A DNA stretch of 64,000 bases from Betaproteobacteria bacterium UBA3031 (GTDB lineage Bacteria > Pseudomonadota > Gammaproteobacteria > Burkholderiales > Eutrophovitaceae): the NCBI GenBank assembly GCA_002367635.1, contig DFDI01000088.1, forward strand, positions 17,970 through 81,969, read 5' to 3'. This document shows, one piece after another, positions 45,351-53,709 of the stretch. The notes below the pieces were generated by a model, which was not told where the DNA came from, searched no databases, and worked only from the letters and a program-made list of their open reading frames with translations. Positions within the stretch are counted from its first letter, which is position 1, and every line of letters begins with the position of its first letter. Made by a program: the position numbers and the translations under genes.

Positions 45351-45536
45351 ATGCCAAAAAAACCTTACGAATCGGACACGACGACGTTCATCAAATCATT
45401 ATTCAAAAAAAATCCTGAGCTGCGAGAAAAGCAGCTGAAAGCAAGAAGTATTTGGTGGGATAGAGAGCAAGACCTGACGGAACGATCTGACCTGGAAAAA
45501 TCCAACGTTACTAAAAAACCCTACGAATATTACTAA
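45351..45536 (+). CDS. DUF3460 family protein
   Basis: This 61-residue basic protein matches DUF3460, a short family known mainly from Betaproteobacteria. It has the typical start KPYESDTTTFIKSLFKKNPEL, the middle ARSIWWDRE and the end VTKKPYEYY. Its function is unknown; the motif WWD and the charged helical centre suggest a small helical protein. It is a useful lineage marker. It is divergent from ptrB by about 80 bases. Confidence 0.88.
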   Translation: MPKKPYESDTTTFIKSLFKKNPELREKQLKARSIWWDREQDLTERSDLEKSNVTKKPYEYY

Positions 45537-45658
45537 CACCGCTTCATACTGCGCAGCTCGGCGAACTCACAATGCTGAGGAATGCGCATCGCCACGAGAT
45601 TGACGATCCTCGTGACCGGCACCACATCCTAAAGGCACCCGAATCAGCCACCCCTTGA

Positions 45659-46075
45659 TCACTTAGACGGTGGCGGCGTTTTCGCTAAAGACTTAATTTC
45701 AAGCACGTTGTAGTTGGGATCCATAACAAAAAACGTTTGCTGCTCGTACTCGGTGCCGCCAAAACGAATATAAGGCTCATCTAAAAATCCCACAGTATTT
45801 ATAACGCTTTCTTTGACCTTCTCAAAGACGTCCCGCTCAAGATGCACACCGAAATGCGGAACAGCAACAGCGCCCATCTCTACGTTGTGACGCTCTCCAT
45901 GCATGCTCGTCCTAGGGGTAGATGAATGGAGGGTTAACTCATTACCCCAAAAATTTATATCTACCCATTTACCTTCTTCAGAATTGTCAGTCTCACAGAA
46001 CAAAACGTCCGTATAAAACTTGACCGTCTCTTCAAGGTTACCTGCCTCTACGGCACAATGAAATATATTGCTCAC
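45659..46075 (-). CDS. VOC-family (glyoxalase/dioxygenase fold) protein
   Basis: This 138-residue protein has the paired beta-alpha-beta-beta-beta modules of the vicinal-oxygen-chelate fold: HCAVEAGNLEETVKFYTDVL at the start, HFGVHLERDVFEKVK in the middle and TFFVMDPNYNVLEIKSL at the end. The His and Glu of these strands are candidate metal ligands. The start is GTG with AGGAG 6 bases upstream. The substrate is unknown. Confidence 0.85.
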   Translation of the reverse strand: MSNIFHCAVEAGNLEETVKFYTDVLFCETDNSEEGKWVDINFWGNELTLHSSTPRTSMHGERHNVEMGAVAVPHFGVHLERDVFEKVKESVINTVGFLDEPYIRFGGTEYEQQTFFVMDPNYNVLEIKSLAKTPPPSK

Positions 46076-46418
46076 GTTACGCTCCTATAGTACAACTTTA
46101 TGTAATTTTACTGATTTTTTAAGACAAAGGGCACTCGTGATACATTTTACCTTCACAAGAAGGTGAGCATCATTGATATTCACGATTAGAATTACTTGCA
46201 ATCTGAATACGGTAAATATAATAACTTTGGCAACAGACAACCTAAAAATATAGAATGAGTGAATAAATTCACGAACTGATACAACTAACTTAACGTAGAC
46301 TATCGATAGAGTAAAAATTACAATTTAATAACTGCATTTGTTAACTTTAAGCAGAAATAATAGAGATTAATATACGGGTAAAGTGAACCTAAACTAAGAA
46401 CTCAAGAAGGGGGAGAAA
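46076..46418. other. 343-base AT-rich intergenic region upstream of the fasciclin gene
   Basis: No gene, RNA or long repeat is recognised here. The region lies between two divergent genes, holds the GTG-preceding ribosome site of the VOC gene on its left edge and a sigma70-like promoter in its middle, and leaves about 190 bases of possible leader before the fasciclin start codon. Confidence 0.6.
46196..46224 (+). promoter_or_regulatory. Sigma70-like promoter upstream of the fasciclin gene
   Basis: TTGCAA (46196-46201) and TAATAA (46219-46224) are spaced by exactly 17 bases. If used, transcription would start near 46231 and give a leader of about 190 bases. Confidence 0.4.
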
Positions 46419-47039
46419 ATGAAAATAAAGTTAATTCAAGTTATGTTGGCATTTGCATTCGGTGCCCTGGCACCTCAACAAGCGATAGCCGAGCATCACG
46501 AACAAACGCTATGGGACGTCATCACGAATGACGATAGATTCTCTACGTTTGCAGTAATGGTTGAAAGCGCGAATGTCGAATACTTATTTAATGGGAAAAC
46601 CAAGATCAATGCCACCGTATACATCCCGACTAACTTTGCCTTCTCCACGATGCCTCAAGCCATGAATGCGGCACTACGATTTGCTGAAAATAGAGAACCA
46701 CTGATTAAATTGATTAAAAGCCACTACTTTATAGGTACAGTAGACAACATGCAGGAAGGCGATTATCTCATGACCACAAACATTAACGGTGACCAAATCA
46801 GAATCGAGCAAGAGAAAAACCTGTTTGTTAAAGACATGATCGTTCAAAGCGAACCAATCATGGTTGGAGGCAATAAAATAATTCCTGTCGACTGTGTGAT
46901 GTTCGTGCAGCCGAGCACCTCTGACTATCGCCTTAACGTCCAACAACAAGAGGATTACCTAATCACGTCTTGCTGCTTGAGAACCATGAACGAAGTAGCC
47001 GCTTTCGTAAAAAACAATAATTTTTTTGAAGCTCCGTGA
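46419..47039 (+). CDS. Secreted fasciclin (FAS1)-domain protein
   Basis: This 206-residue protein has a signal peptide (to about residue 25, IAEHH after it) and one FAS1 domain: TLWDVITNDDRFSTFAVMVE, the H1 motif-like TVYIPTNFAFSTMP and the H2-like LIKSHYFIGTVDNMQEGDYL. It is probably periplasmic or released and may act in adhesion or surface matrix. Two adjacent cysteines occur near the C-terminus (TSCCLRT). The ribosome site GGGGGAG is very strong, and a long leader and a stem-loop flank the gene, suggesting high expression. Confidence 0.85.
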   Translation: MKIKLIQVMLAFAFGALAPQQAIAEHHEQTLWDVITNDDRFSTFAVMVESANVEYLFNGKTKINATVYIPTNFAFSTMPQAMNAALRFAENREPLIKLIKSHYFIGTVDNMQEGDYLMTTNINGDQIRIEQEKNLFVKDMIVQSEPIMVGGNKIIPVDCVMFVQPSTSDYRLNVQQQEDYLITSCCLRTMNEVAAFVKNNNFFEAP

Positions 47040-47062
47040 TGTGAATTTCTGTTTTGACAGCA

Positions 47063-47089
47063 AGCAGTCCAGATACAATCTGGGCTGCT
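47063..47089 (+). terminator. Stem-loop after the fasciclin gene
   Basis: A 12-bp stem (47063-47074 with 47078-47089, one G-U pair) closes an ACA loop 23 bases after the stop codon. There is no T tract, so it could be a Rho-independent end of unusual type or a 3' stabiliser. Confidence 0.55.
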
Positions 47090-47224
47090 CAAAGTCTTTC
47101 GAATAGGTAACAGAGTTCATATTTTTGGACCCCACACAATTCAACGCCAGATCAATGATCAAATAAACGCGTATGAAAGTGCCGGCAATTAAAAACTCGC
47201 TAACTGACCGACATTATAAAACCA

Positions 47225-48223
47225 GTGAAACTATCCATCCTTGATCAAAGCCCGGTTATAAAAGGGCACTCCCCCAATACGGCGATTACCGAAACTGTTA
47301 ATTTAGCGAAAATAGCCGACGAACTTGGGTTTTATCGTTACTGGCTAGCAGAGCATCACAACATGAGAGGACTAGCCAGCTCATGTCCAGAGATACTACT
47401 CACAGCGATTGGGCAGCAAACCAAACGTATTCGGATTGGGACTGGCGCAGTTTTACTTCCTTACTACAGCGCAGCTAAAATTGCTGAAATGTTTCGCATG
47501 CAGGAGGCTTTATGCCCAGGCCGCATCGATCTTGGCATTGGTCGCGCACCAGGCGGTGACATGCTAACGGCAAAAGCAATCAATGAAAATTCCCTCTATT
47601 CCATAAATGAATTTCCCAAGCAAGTAGTTGATCTTGTTGGCTGGCTCCGCGACGAGTTAGGTGAAGACCATCCATTCAATTCAGTCAAAGCAATGCCGCA
47701 AGGTGACACGTGCCCCGAAATCTGGTTACTCGGGTCTTCCGACTACAGCAGCGCTCTTGCCGCACACCTCGGGGTTCGCTTTGCTTTTGCCCATTTTATT
47801 AATCCATTCGGTGGCAATGCCGTAAGCCGACAATATCGCGCAACGTTTTCCCCATCCTCTCTCGAGACACAGCCAACTTCGATGGTTTGCATTTTTGTCA
47901 TTTGCGCAGAGTCTCATGAAGAGGCTGAATATCTTGCCGCCTCAATAGACCACAGGCGCGTCATGATGGCAACGGGAAAAGAAACGGAAATACTACCCAG
48001 CACAGAGGCTACGCAGTGGCCATACTCAGAGCAAGAGCAACAAATTATCCAAAGAGAGCGTAGCCGAATTGTTTTGGGCACTCCTGAAAGTGTCAAACAA
48101 CAATTATCTGAAATCAAGAACGACTTTCAGGCCGATGAGCTAATGATCCTTACAATCACGGGAGACTATCGTACCCGCATCAAATCATACGAACTCATCG
48201 CTGAAGAATTTGGGCTCCACTAA
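47225..48223 (+). CDS. LLM-class flavin-dependent oxidoreductase
   Basis: This 332-residue protein belongs to the bacterial luciferase-like family that uses reduced FMN. It has YRYWLAEHHNMRGLASSCPEIL, RIRIGTGAVLLPYYSAAKIAE and PGRIDLGIGRAPG, typical of the MsnO8 subgroup of single-component members. The start is GTG at 47225 with little ribosome-site support; the family N-terminus (LSILDQSPV) begins right there. It converges on the CoA-lyase gene. The substrate is unknown. Confidence 0.9.
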   Translation: MKLSILDQSPVIKGHSPNTAITETVNLAKIADELGFYRYWLAEHHNMRGLASSCPEILLTAIGQQTKRIRIGTGAVLLPYYSAAKIAEMFRMQEALCPGRIDLGIGRAPGGDMLTAKAINENSLYSINEFPKQVVDLVGWLRDELGEDHPFNSVKAMPQGDTCPEIWLLGSSDYSSALAAHLGVRFAFAHFINPFGGNAVSRQYRATFSPSSLETQPTSMVCIFVICAESHEEAEYLAASIDHRRVMMATGKETEILPSTEATQWPYSEQEQQIIQRERSRIVLGTPESVKQQLSEIKNDFQADELMILTITGDYRTRIKSYELIAEEFGLH

Positions 48224-48245
48224 CTAGGCCTAACGCTTCTAACAT

Positions 48246-49115
48246 TTAGGACGCCTCAATCATCTGAGCAATAGCTAATATTCGGTACATAGAGCGCACA
48301 ACAGGTAGCTCAATCAGCTCACCATCCACAACTACCAAGCCAGTATCACTGCTCTCAAACGCCGCACACACTTTCCGCGCTCGATCAATATCATCTTGAG
48401 AAGGTGTAAAAAGTCGATTAATAACAGATAGCTGCTTTGGGTGAATTGCTGCTCGGCCGGTAAACCCAAGATCTCGACTTGATGTCGTTTCTCGTTCTAG
48501 CCCATCACTATCTATCAAATCTAAGTACGGCACATCGAGTAGGTCAATACCGGCACTTGCCGCAGCATGAACCAAACGCGAGCGAGTATAGAGTAGCGAT
48601 TGCCAATCTCTCTTACATCTAAGATCCGCTGACATATCTACCCCGCCTAAAATTAGAGAGGTGACGCGCGAGCACGAGCGTGCGATCTCAACCGCAGACT
48701 CTAATGCTGCATTCGTCTCAATGATCACGCAAAAACTCAAATGCCTGGTATTTTCAGTCGAGAGCAACTCGTCAAGAATACGAATCTCGTTTGCCGATTT
48801 AATCTTGGGTAACATTAAAGCGTCCGGGGGACACTTTAAATCAAACAAGGAATCTAGGTCACTCAACCCATGTCGAGTCGTAATGGGATTTATTCGAACC
48901 ATTGTCTCCGATGAGCTTTCATGTTTTTTTGAGAACAAATCCATTGTGAGGCCTCTAGATTCATCCTTCCTGTGCAGCGCCACTGCATCTTCTAAGTCGA
49001 TGCAAACAATATCTGAAGGCTCACTCAGCGCCTTTAGAAACATGTCTGGGCGGAGGCCGGGCACGAACAAAAGGCTGCGTCGTGCCCTCTCTATTTTTTC
49101 AATGGTCATAGACAT
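48246..49115 (-). CDS. CitE/HpcH-family CoA-ester lyase
   Basis: This 289-residue TIM-barrel protein resembles citrate lyase beta subunit, malyl-CoA lyase and (S)-citramalyl-CoA lyase. It has RSLLFVPGLRPDMF at 13-26, the metal-binding VCIDLEDAV and RINPITTRHG, PKIKSANEI and the acidic LGGVDMSADL. It lies 30 bases after the efflux pump gene on the same strand and appears to be the last gene of the marR-emrA-emrB operon, an unusual neighbour. It could split a C4-C5 acyl-CoA such as malyl-CoA, which would feed glyoxylate metabolism; the substrate is inference. Confidence 0.88.
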   Translation of the reverse strand: MSMTIEKIERARRSLLFVPGLRPDMFLKALSEPSDIVCIDLEDAVALHRKDESRGLTMDLFSKKHESSSETMVRINPITTRHGLSDLDSLFDLKCPPDALMLPKIKSANEIRILDELLSTENTRHLSFCVIIETNAALESAVEIARSCSRVTSLILGGVDMSADLRCKRDWQSLLYTRSRLVHAAASAGIDLLDVPYLDLIDSDGLERETTSSRDLGFTGRAAIHPKQLSVINRLFTPSQDDIDRARKVCAAFESSDTGLVVVDGELIELPVVRSMYRILAIAQMIEAS

Positions 49116-49145
49116 ATCCTAAATTAATTACAAAAAAATAAATCT

Positions 49146-50714
49146 TTATTCAGCCCCAACCGTAGGGCCTTGGCTAGAACCCTTCCCTCCGTCTCGCCTC
49201 TTAATATCTACTCTGCGTATCAGAAAAACTATGGGTATCGCCATGAACGAAGCTATGGCAAGCACGAAAAAGCTTGCGATATACCCTTGTAATTGAGACT
49301 GCCTATCCACTTCCTTCTCCAATACAGCGAGCGACTTTAATGTCTCGAGAGAATACCCTTCGCTAGCGACCGGCGTGTTAGTCAAAGCATCATTGAATAC
49401 ATTAACGTGCTCCACCAGCTCTGACCTTCCAGTAGCACCTGCGTATATAAAAATCGCGAGCATCAAGGAAACACCAACACTGCTAAACATCGTACGAATC
49501 AAATTAAACACTGCCGCCCCCTCATTTCTTTTAGCCGCCACCACTCGAGAGAATGCCACGAGCTGCGCCGGCACCATCAAAATACCTGATCCGATACCAC
49601 TGACAAAACCAGTCCACAGAATTGGCCACACACCGACGTCACTAGTCCAAAAAGCAATGGTGAGCGATGATGTGCCCAGACAAGTCAAACCAAATGCTAT
49701 CTGAATACGCACATTGACAATACCCGCGATGCGGTTACTGATAAACATAGCTAAAAGAACACCGATCCCTCTAGATGACTGGAGAAATCCGACATCAACG
49801 ATCTCATACCCAATGAGTCCCTCGAGAAAAGCCGGAAGGAGAACCATTGGCGGCACTGTCAATAAACCATAAAAGGCAACCAGAACTAATGCCAGAAAAA
49901 AGTTTCTTTCGAGAAATAATTTCGGGTCTAGAAATGGATTTTTTTTCATGATTACATGTGCGTTAAACATGTATAACGCGACCAATGCAAGACAGCCCTC
50001 AAAAATTATTTCACCCGACTCAAACCAATCGAGACGCTGACCTCGGTCCAGCATCAGCTGTAGCGATGCAATACCAATCGCCAATGTCAAAAACCCAAAC
50101 CAATCTAACTGATATTTTATTTTTACGGGAACATCTTTAGGTAAAAATAACAAACAACCAATTAGCGCTGCTATGCCAAATGGAATGTTAATAAAAAATA
50201 TATATCTCCACGACAAATATTCAGTGAGCACTCCACCAAGAATAGGTCCAATAAAGGATCCTGCCCAACCAATACCCCAGATAGCCATTGCTTTGGGGTG
50301 TTCCTCTTCAGGAAAAGCATCAAGCATAATTGCTAGCGACAACGGCACCAAAAAGGCTCCACACATACCTTGAGCAATACGAGCAATAACCTCGAAGGTG
50401 AGCGTACTTACCGAACCACAGACGATCGAAGACAAAACGAATCCGGCAACAGCTAAAACATAAACCCTTTTTCTTCCGAAGCGATTACTCAACCACCCCG
50501 CCATAGGAATCATGATTGCTGACGCGACAATATAAGAAGTAATCACCCAACTAATTTGATCTTGGGTTGCCGAGAACGCACCTTGCATATGCGGCAAAGC
50601 GACTACTGCAATCGTCCAATCGATTGAATACAACAAGGAGGCAAGCACGACAGACATGCTAATTAAATATGGATGTTCAGCTCCTCGATTAACAGTGTTT
50701 TCAACTTCCGCCAT
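49146..50714 (-). CDS. emrB: EmrB/QacA (DHA2)-family drug:proton antiporter
   Basis: This 522-residue protein has fourteen membrane helices, with the MFS motif A GWLSNRFGRKRVYVLAV after helix 2, DWTIAVVALPHMQG at helix 1 and motif C-like GPILGGVL at helix 5. It pumps hydrophobic compounds through the inner membrane. It follows the adaptor gene (32-base gap) and forms an EmrAB-type tripartite pump that would need an outer-membrane channel; none is encoded here. Confidence 0.92.
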   Translation of the reverse strand: MAEVENTVNRGAEHPYLISMSVVLASLLYSIDWTIAVVALPHMQGAFSATQDQISWVITSYIVASAIMIPMAGWLSNRFGRKRVYVLAVAGFVLSSIVCGSVSTLTFEVIARIAQGMCGAFLVPLSLAIMLDAFPEEEHPKAMAIWGIGWAGSFIGPILGGVLTEYLSWRYIFFINIPFGIAALIGCLLFLPKDVPVKIKYQLDWFGFLTLAIGIASLQLMLDRGQRLDWFESGEIIFEGCLALVALYMFNAHVIMKKNPFLDPKLFLERNFFLALVLVAFYGLLTVPPMVLLPAFLEGLIGYEIVDVGFLQSSRGIGVLLAMFISNRIAGIVNVRIQIAFGLTCLGTSSLTIAFWTSDVGVWPILWTGFVSGIGSGILMVPAQLVAFSRVVAAKRNEGAAVFNLIRTMFSSVGVSLMLAIFIYAGATGRSELVEHVNVFNDALTNTPVASEGYSLETLKSLAVLEKEVDRQSQLQGYIASFFVLAIASFMAIPIVFLIRRVDIKRRDGGKGSSQGPTVGAE

Positions 50715-50746
50715 TACCCTAATAACTTAGATTCAGAAAAACAAAG

Positions 50747-51847
50747 TTAAGGTTTTAAAAAACCAGGTAACCACCCCCGAGTCACGAGTCGGTCTATTGG
50801 TCCGGGCAACCCTCTGCTAACACCAGTCCTCACACCAACAGTAACCGTCATGCCTGCTCGCAGTGGTGGATGCCCCTCGGGCTGCTCCACGACAATATGA
50901 ACTGGGAGTCGCTGCACAACTTTCACCCAGTTTCCTGTTGCGTTTTGTGGGGGTAGGATCGCGAACTCAGCACCAGTAGCTGGAGCAATAGTAGAGACAA
51001 AGCCCGCCCAGTGAACATTAGGGTAGGCGTCTACGCTGATCTCGACTTTTTGACCCACTTCCATCCAAGTAAGCTGTGTCTCCTTAAAATTAGCTTCAAT
51101 CCATAAACGATCACTCGAAATAATACTAAAAATCGATGTCCCACGATTCACATACTCTCCGGCTTGGAGCTTCATATTGCTCACAATGCCACTGACCGGC
51201 GCATACACAAATGAATCTTTGATGCCTAAGTCAGCTTGGTCAAAGCTCGCCATTGCTTCTAAATATTTAGGATGTTTCTCTGGGCTCAAATGTGGATCAC
51301 TCAATAAACCGGCCAGCACTTTTTTTGATTTTTTATCCAGCGTCGTTAAATGCGCCTTAGCCAATTCGAGCTTGTGCAGAGCCTCATCATATTGATCAGC
51401 CCGGCCCATACCGTGCTCGCGCAATGTCTCCTGACGCTCAAGTTGCTTCATCTGGAACGCAATCATTGATCGCACTTCCTCTTTCTCGACTTGAGCTGCC
51501 TGATATTCGGCTTTTAAAGAGGCCACATCGGCTCGAACAGAGCCCATCTGAGCCTCAGCGCGCTGCTTCTCGACAACAAAACCTGCATGCTCCATACCAA
51601 ATAATAGAGCACCCTTTTCGATATATTGATTATCTTCTACCTCAACATTGGTAACTCTAGAAGACACCTCTGGACTAACGATGACAATATCAGCCTTAAT
51701 ATACGCATTTTCTGTTTCAACAACGGCCCCACCGTGCGCATATAAGTACATCCCTGTACTTGCTGCAAAAACTGGGAGCACGACAATAAAAAAGGAACGC
51801 ACAAACCAGAGTAAGGCCACATAAATATTTTTTTCCGAGATCTTCAT
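50747..51847 (-). CDS. emrA: EmrA/HlyD-type membrane fusion protein
   Basis: This 366-residue adaptor has one N-terminal membrane helix (about 10-35), a biotinyl-lipoyl-like motif (VSPEVSSRVTNVEVEDNQYIEKGALLF), a helical hairpin with coiled-coil heptads (about 85-190) and a beta-barrel domain (GIVSNMKLQAGEYVNRG, PAGTGAEFA-like segment). Its start overlaps the MarR stop (ATGA), indicating coupling. It bridges EmrB and an outer-membrane channel. Confidence 0.92.
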   Translation of the reverse strand: MKISEKNIYVALLWFVRSFFIVVLPVFAASTGMYLYAHGGAVVETENAYIKADIVIVSPEVSSRVTNVEVEDNQYIEKGALLFGMEHAGFVVEKQRAEAQMGSVRADVASLKAEYQAAQVEKEEVRSMIAFQMKQLERQETLREHGMGRADQYDEALHKLELAKAHLTTLDKKSKKVLAGLLSDPHLSPEKHPKYLEAMASFDQADLGIKDSFVYAPVSGIVSNMKLQAGEYVNRGTSIFSIISSDRLWIEANFKETQLTWMEVGQKVEISVDAYPNVHWAGFVSTIAPATGAEFAILPPQNATGNWVKVVQRLPVHIVVEQPEGHPPLRAGMTVTVGVRTGVSRGLPGPIDRLVTRGWLPGFLKP

Positions 51848-52365
51848 TTTGAAACCAACTCCTTATCTTCATCTAAAGAACCGCCATGACTCGGCGTTCG
51901 ACTTTCTAACGAGGCTAGGTTCAATTTGAGTTTCAAAAGTGTATCTACAAACTGTTCTTGCTCATCTTTCGAAATCCCAGTTAAAGCCTCGCTCCTCAAA
52001 TCTGCGGCAGCTGCGCGCATGGCCTTCATTGCAGGGCCTACCTCTTGGGTAAGGAGCACACGTTTCGCACGACGGTCTTGTAGGTCCTCCTCTCGGGTAA
52101 CCCAACCACTAGCTTCCATCCTGTCTAACAACCGGCCTAAGGACGGCTTATCCAGTTCAAGGGTTTGGGCGAGTTCGGATTGCGTCACTCCATCCTTTCG
52201 ATAAAGGTGCGTCAAAACCCACCATTGTGATCGTGTCAGCCCCAGAGTCTTCATTCTGCGGTCATACGTTTGACGCATTAGTCGCGCCACGTCATGCACG
52301 ATAAATCCAAAATTTCTTGATACATCTTCGCGTAACAATATAAGCCCTCCCCGTAAGTGGGACAT
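51844..52365 (-). CDS. MarR-family transcriptional regulator
   Basis: This protein of up to 173 residues is a winged-helix regulator with LGLTRSQWWVLTHLYRKDGVTQSELAQTLELDKPSLGRLLDRMEASGWV and a DRRAKRVLLT wing. It probably represses its own efflux operon until a phenolic or other ligand binds. An ATG at 52365 lacks a ribosome site; a TTG at 52338 has a strong GGGGAGGG 6 bases upstream and may be the real start. The following adaptor gene overlaps by 4 bases. Confidence 0.9.
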   Translation of the reverse strand: MSHLRGGLILLREDVSRNFGFIVHDVARLMRQTYDRRMKTLGLTRSQWWVLTHLYRKDGVTQSELAQTLELDKPSLGRLLDRMEASGWVTREEDLQDRRAKRVLLTQEVGPAMKAMRAAAADLRSEALTGISKDEQEQFVDTLLKLKLNLASLESRTPSHGGSLDEDKELVSK

Positions 52366-52379
52366 TCTATAATTATTAA

Positions 52380-52441
52380 TTGTCTAAACAACTATATGCC
52401 TAGCAATTATATGTTGGGCAATTATAATGGTAATTACCATT
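52380..52441. promoter_or_regulatory. Candidate MarR operators and promoter region of the efflux operon
   Basis: TTGT-CTAA-ACAA (52380-52391) and AATGGTAATTACCATT (52426-52441) are perfect palindromes upstream of the MarR gene, separated by two direct copies of GCAATTATA. The layout fits autoregulation by the MarR protein. Which palindrome is the operator is not known. Confidence 0.5.
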
Positions 52442-52609
52442 CCACGCATGAATTTGAGCCCTCCAGTTACTCCGCGAGATATAAAAAACCACAGCCACAA
52501 ATACCGCAACTTCCCCATTGGGCTATTTTGGACCGGTTAATAGATCTATAATTGGGTCTAGACGGACCCAGCCCAATCCCCAGCCCAATCATTGATCAAG
52601 GACATCGAG

Positions 52610-53026
52610 ATGAAAATAGTTTTCGCAATCACGTTCTCGCTACTGACCCTATTCAGCAGCAATACTCAAGCCCAAACACCCGCGCCAACTGATGCTGAGG
52701 TTTACCTGATTTCCCCACTTGACGGAGAAACCGTCACAAGTCCCGTTATCGTGAAGTTCGGGTTACGCGGAATGGGTGTCGCTCCAGCTGGCATGGACAA
52801 GGCAAATACAGGTCATCATCACCTGATTATCGATCACGATTTACCCGCCTTAGATAAACCCATACCGATGGACAGCAATCATAAACATTTTGGCGGCGGG
52901 CAGACAGAAGCCTCTATTGCATTAAGCCCAGGCAAGCATACATTGCAGCTGATTATGGGAGATAAAACACACATCCCTCATACGCCACCCGTTATCTCAG
53001 AAAAGATTACCATTACGGTGAAGTAG
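52610..53026 (+). CDS. Secreted DUF4399-domain protein
   Basis: This protein of 138 residues has a signal peptide (IVFAITFSLLTLFSSNTQA) and a DUF4399 domain: VYLISPLDGETVTSPVIVKFGLRGMGVAPAG, TGHHHLIID and LPALDKPIPMDSNHKHFGGGQTE. The cluster of histidines (HHHLIID, HKHF, THIPHTP) suggests a metal-binding beta-sandwich in the periplasm. The ATG at 52610 has AAGGA upstream; an ATG 18 bases earlier is less likely. Function is unknown. Confidence 0.85.
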   Translation: MKIVFAITFSLLTLFSSNTQAQTPAPTDAEVYLISPLDGETVTSPVIVKFGLRGMGVAPAGMDKANTGHHHLIIDHDLPALDKPIPMDSNHKHFGGGQTEASIALSPGKHTLQLIMGDKTHIPHTPPVISEKITITVK

Positions 53027-53106
53027 CCAGAAAGAAATAAAAGCGTCGCTCCAGCACGTTAACGACCACCCACGCATTCCCATCACTATTTAAATTGGTA
53101 AGCCTT

Positions 53107-53709
53107 ATGTCCAAAACCGTTGATTACTTTTTCTCCCCTATGTCTCCGTGGGCCTATTTAGGACACGAACGCCTTCATGCCTTAGCTACTGAGCATAGCG
53201 CGGTCATCAATGTAATCCCCCTTGATCCTGCAAAACTATTTGCAGCCACTGGAGGCGTACCCGTAGCTCAACGGCCGATCCAACGTCAAAAATATAGAAT
53301 ATCGGAACTAAAAAGATGGAAATCATTTCTTCAATCACCAATCATCATTGAACCGGAGTACTTTCCCTATAATCCCAGCCTGGTATCTTTGGTTGTTGTT
53401 GCCGTGGTTAATGCCTACGGGTCGGAAAAGGCAATGGAAGTGACCTTAAGCTTAATGAAAGGCTGTTGGGTAGAAAATAGAAATATGGCATCGCCCGATG
53501 AAGTCAAAAAGTCTATTGAAAAGAGCGGCTTAAATGGCGATGAATTGATTGAGTTGGCCGATAAAGATGAATCTTCAAAAGGTTTAGAGCTTAACACCCA
53601 AAAGGCAATTGATAGTGGCGTCTTTGGCGCACCAACATACTTGATTGAAGGTAATGTATTCTGGGGGCAAGACCGGCTAGATTTTGTTAAACGAAGTCTA
53701 GAAAGCTAA
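53107..53709 (+). CDS. 2-hydroxychromene-2-carboxylate isomerase-like (kappa GST/DsbA fold)
   Basis: This protein of 200 residues has the thioredoxin-like fold of HCCA isomerases and kappa-class GSTs: DYFFSPMSPWAYLGHERL with Ser in place of the DsbA cysteine, and VFGAPTYLIEGNVFWGQDRLD near the end. It probably uses glutathione as cofactor and takes part in aromatic degradation or detoxification. The ATG at 53107 is preferred to the TTG at 53095. It ends four bases inside the convergent threonine dehydratase gene. Confidence 0.88.
   Translation: MSKTVDYFFSPMSPWAYLGHERLHALATEHSAVINVIPLDPAKLFAATGGVPVAQRPIQRQKYRISELKRWKSFLQSPIIIEPEYFPYNPSLVSLVVVAVVNAYGSEKAMEVTLSLMKGCWVENRNMASPDEVKKSIEKSGLNGDELIELADKDESSKGLELNTQKAIDSGVFGAPTYLIEGNVFWGQDRLDFVKRSLES

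Noticed and set aside
45593..45614. Hairpin CACGAG/CTCGTG downstream of the VOC gene
   Set aside because: The 6-bp stem has a 10-base loop and no T tract, so it is too weak to call a terminator.
52357..52551. A 64-codon open frame between the MarR gene and the DUF4399 gene
   Set aside because: It runs through the operator-like palindromes, is rich in Asn, Tyr and Ser, and has no ribosome site or recognisable family.
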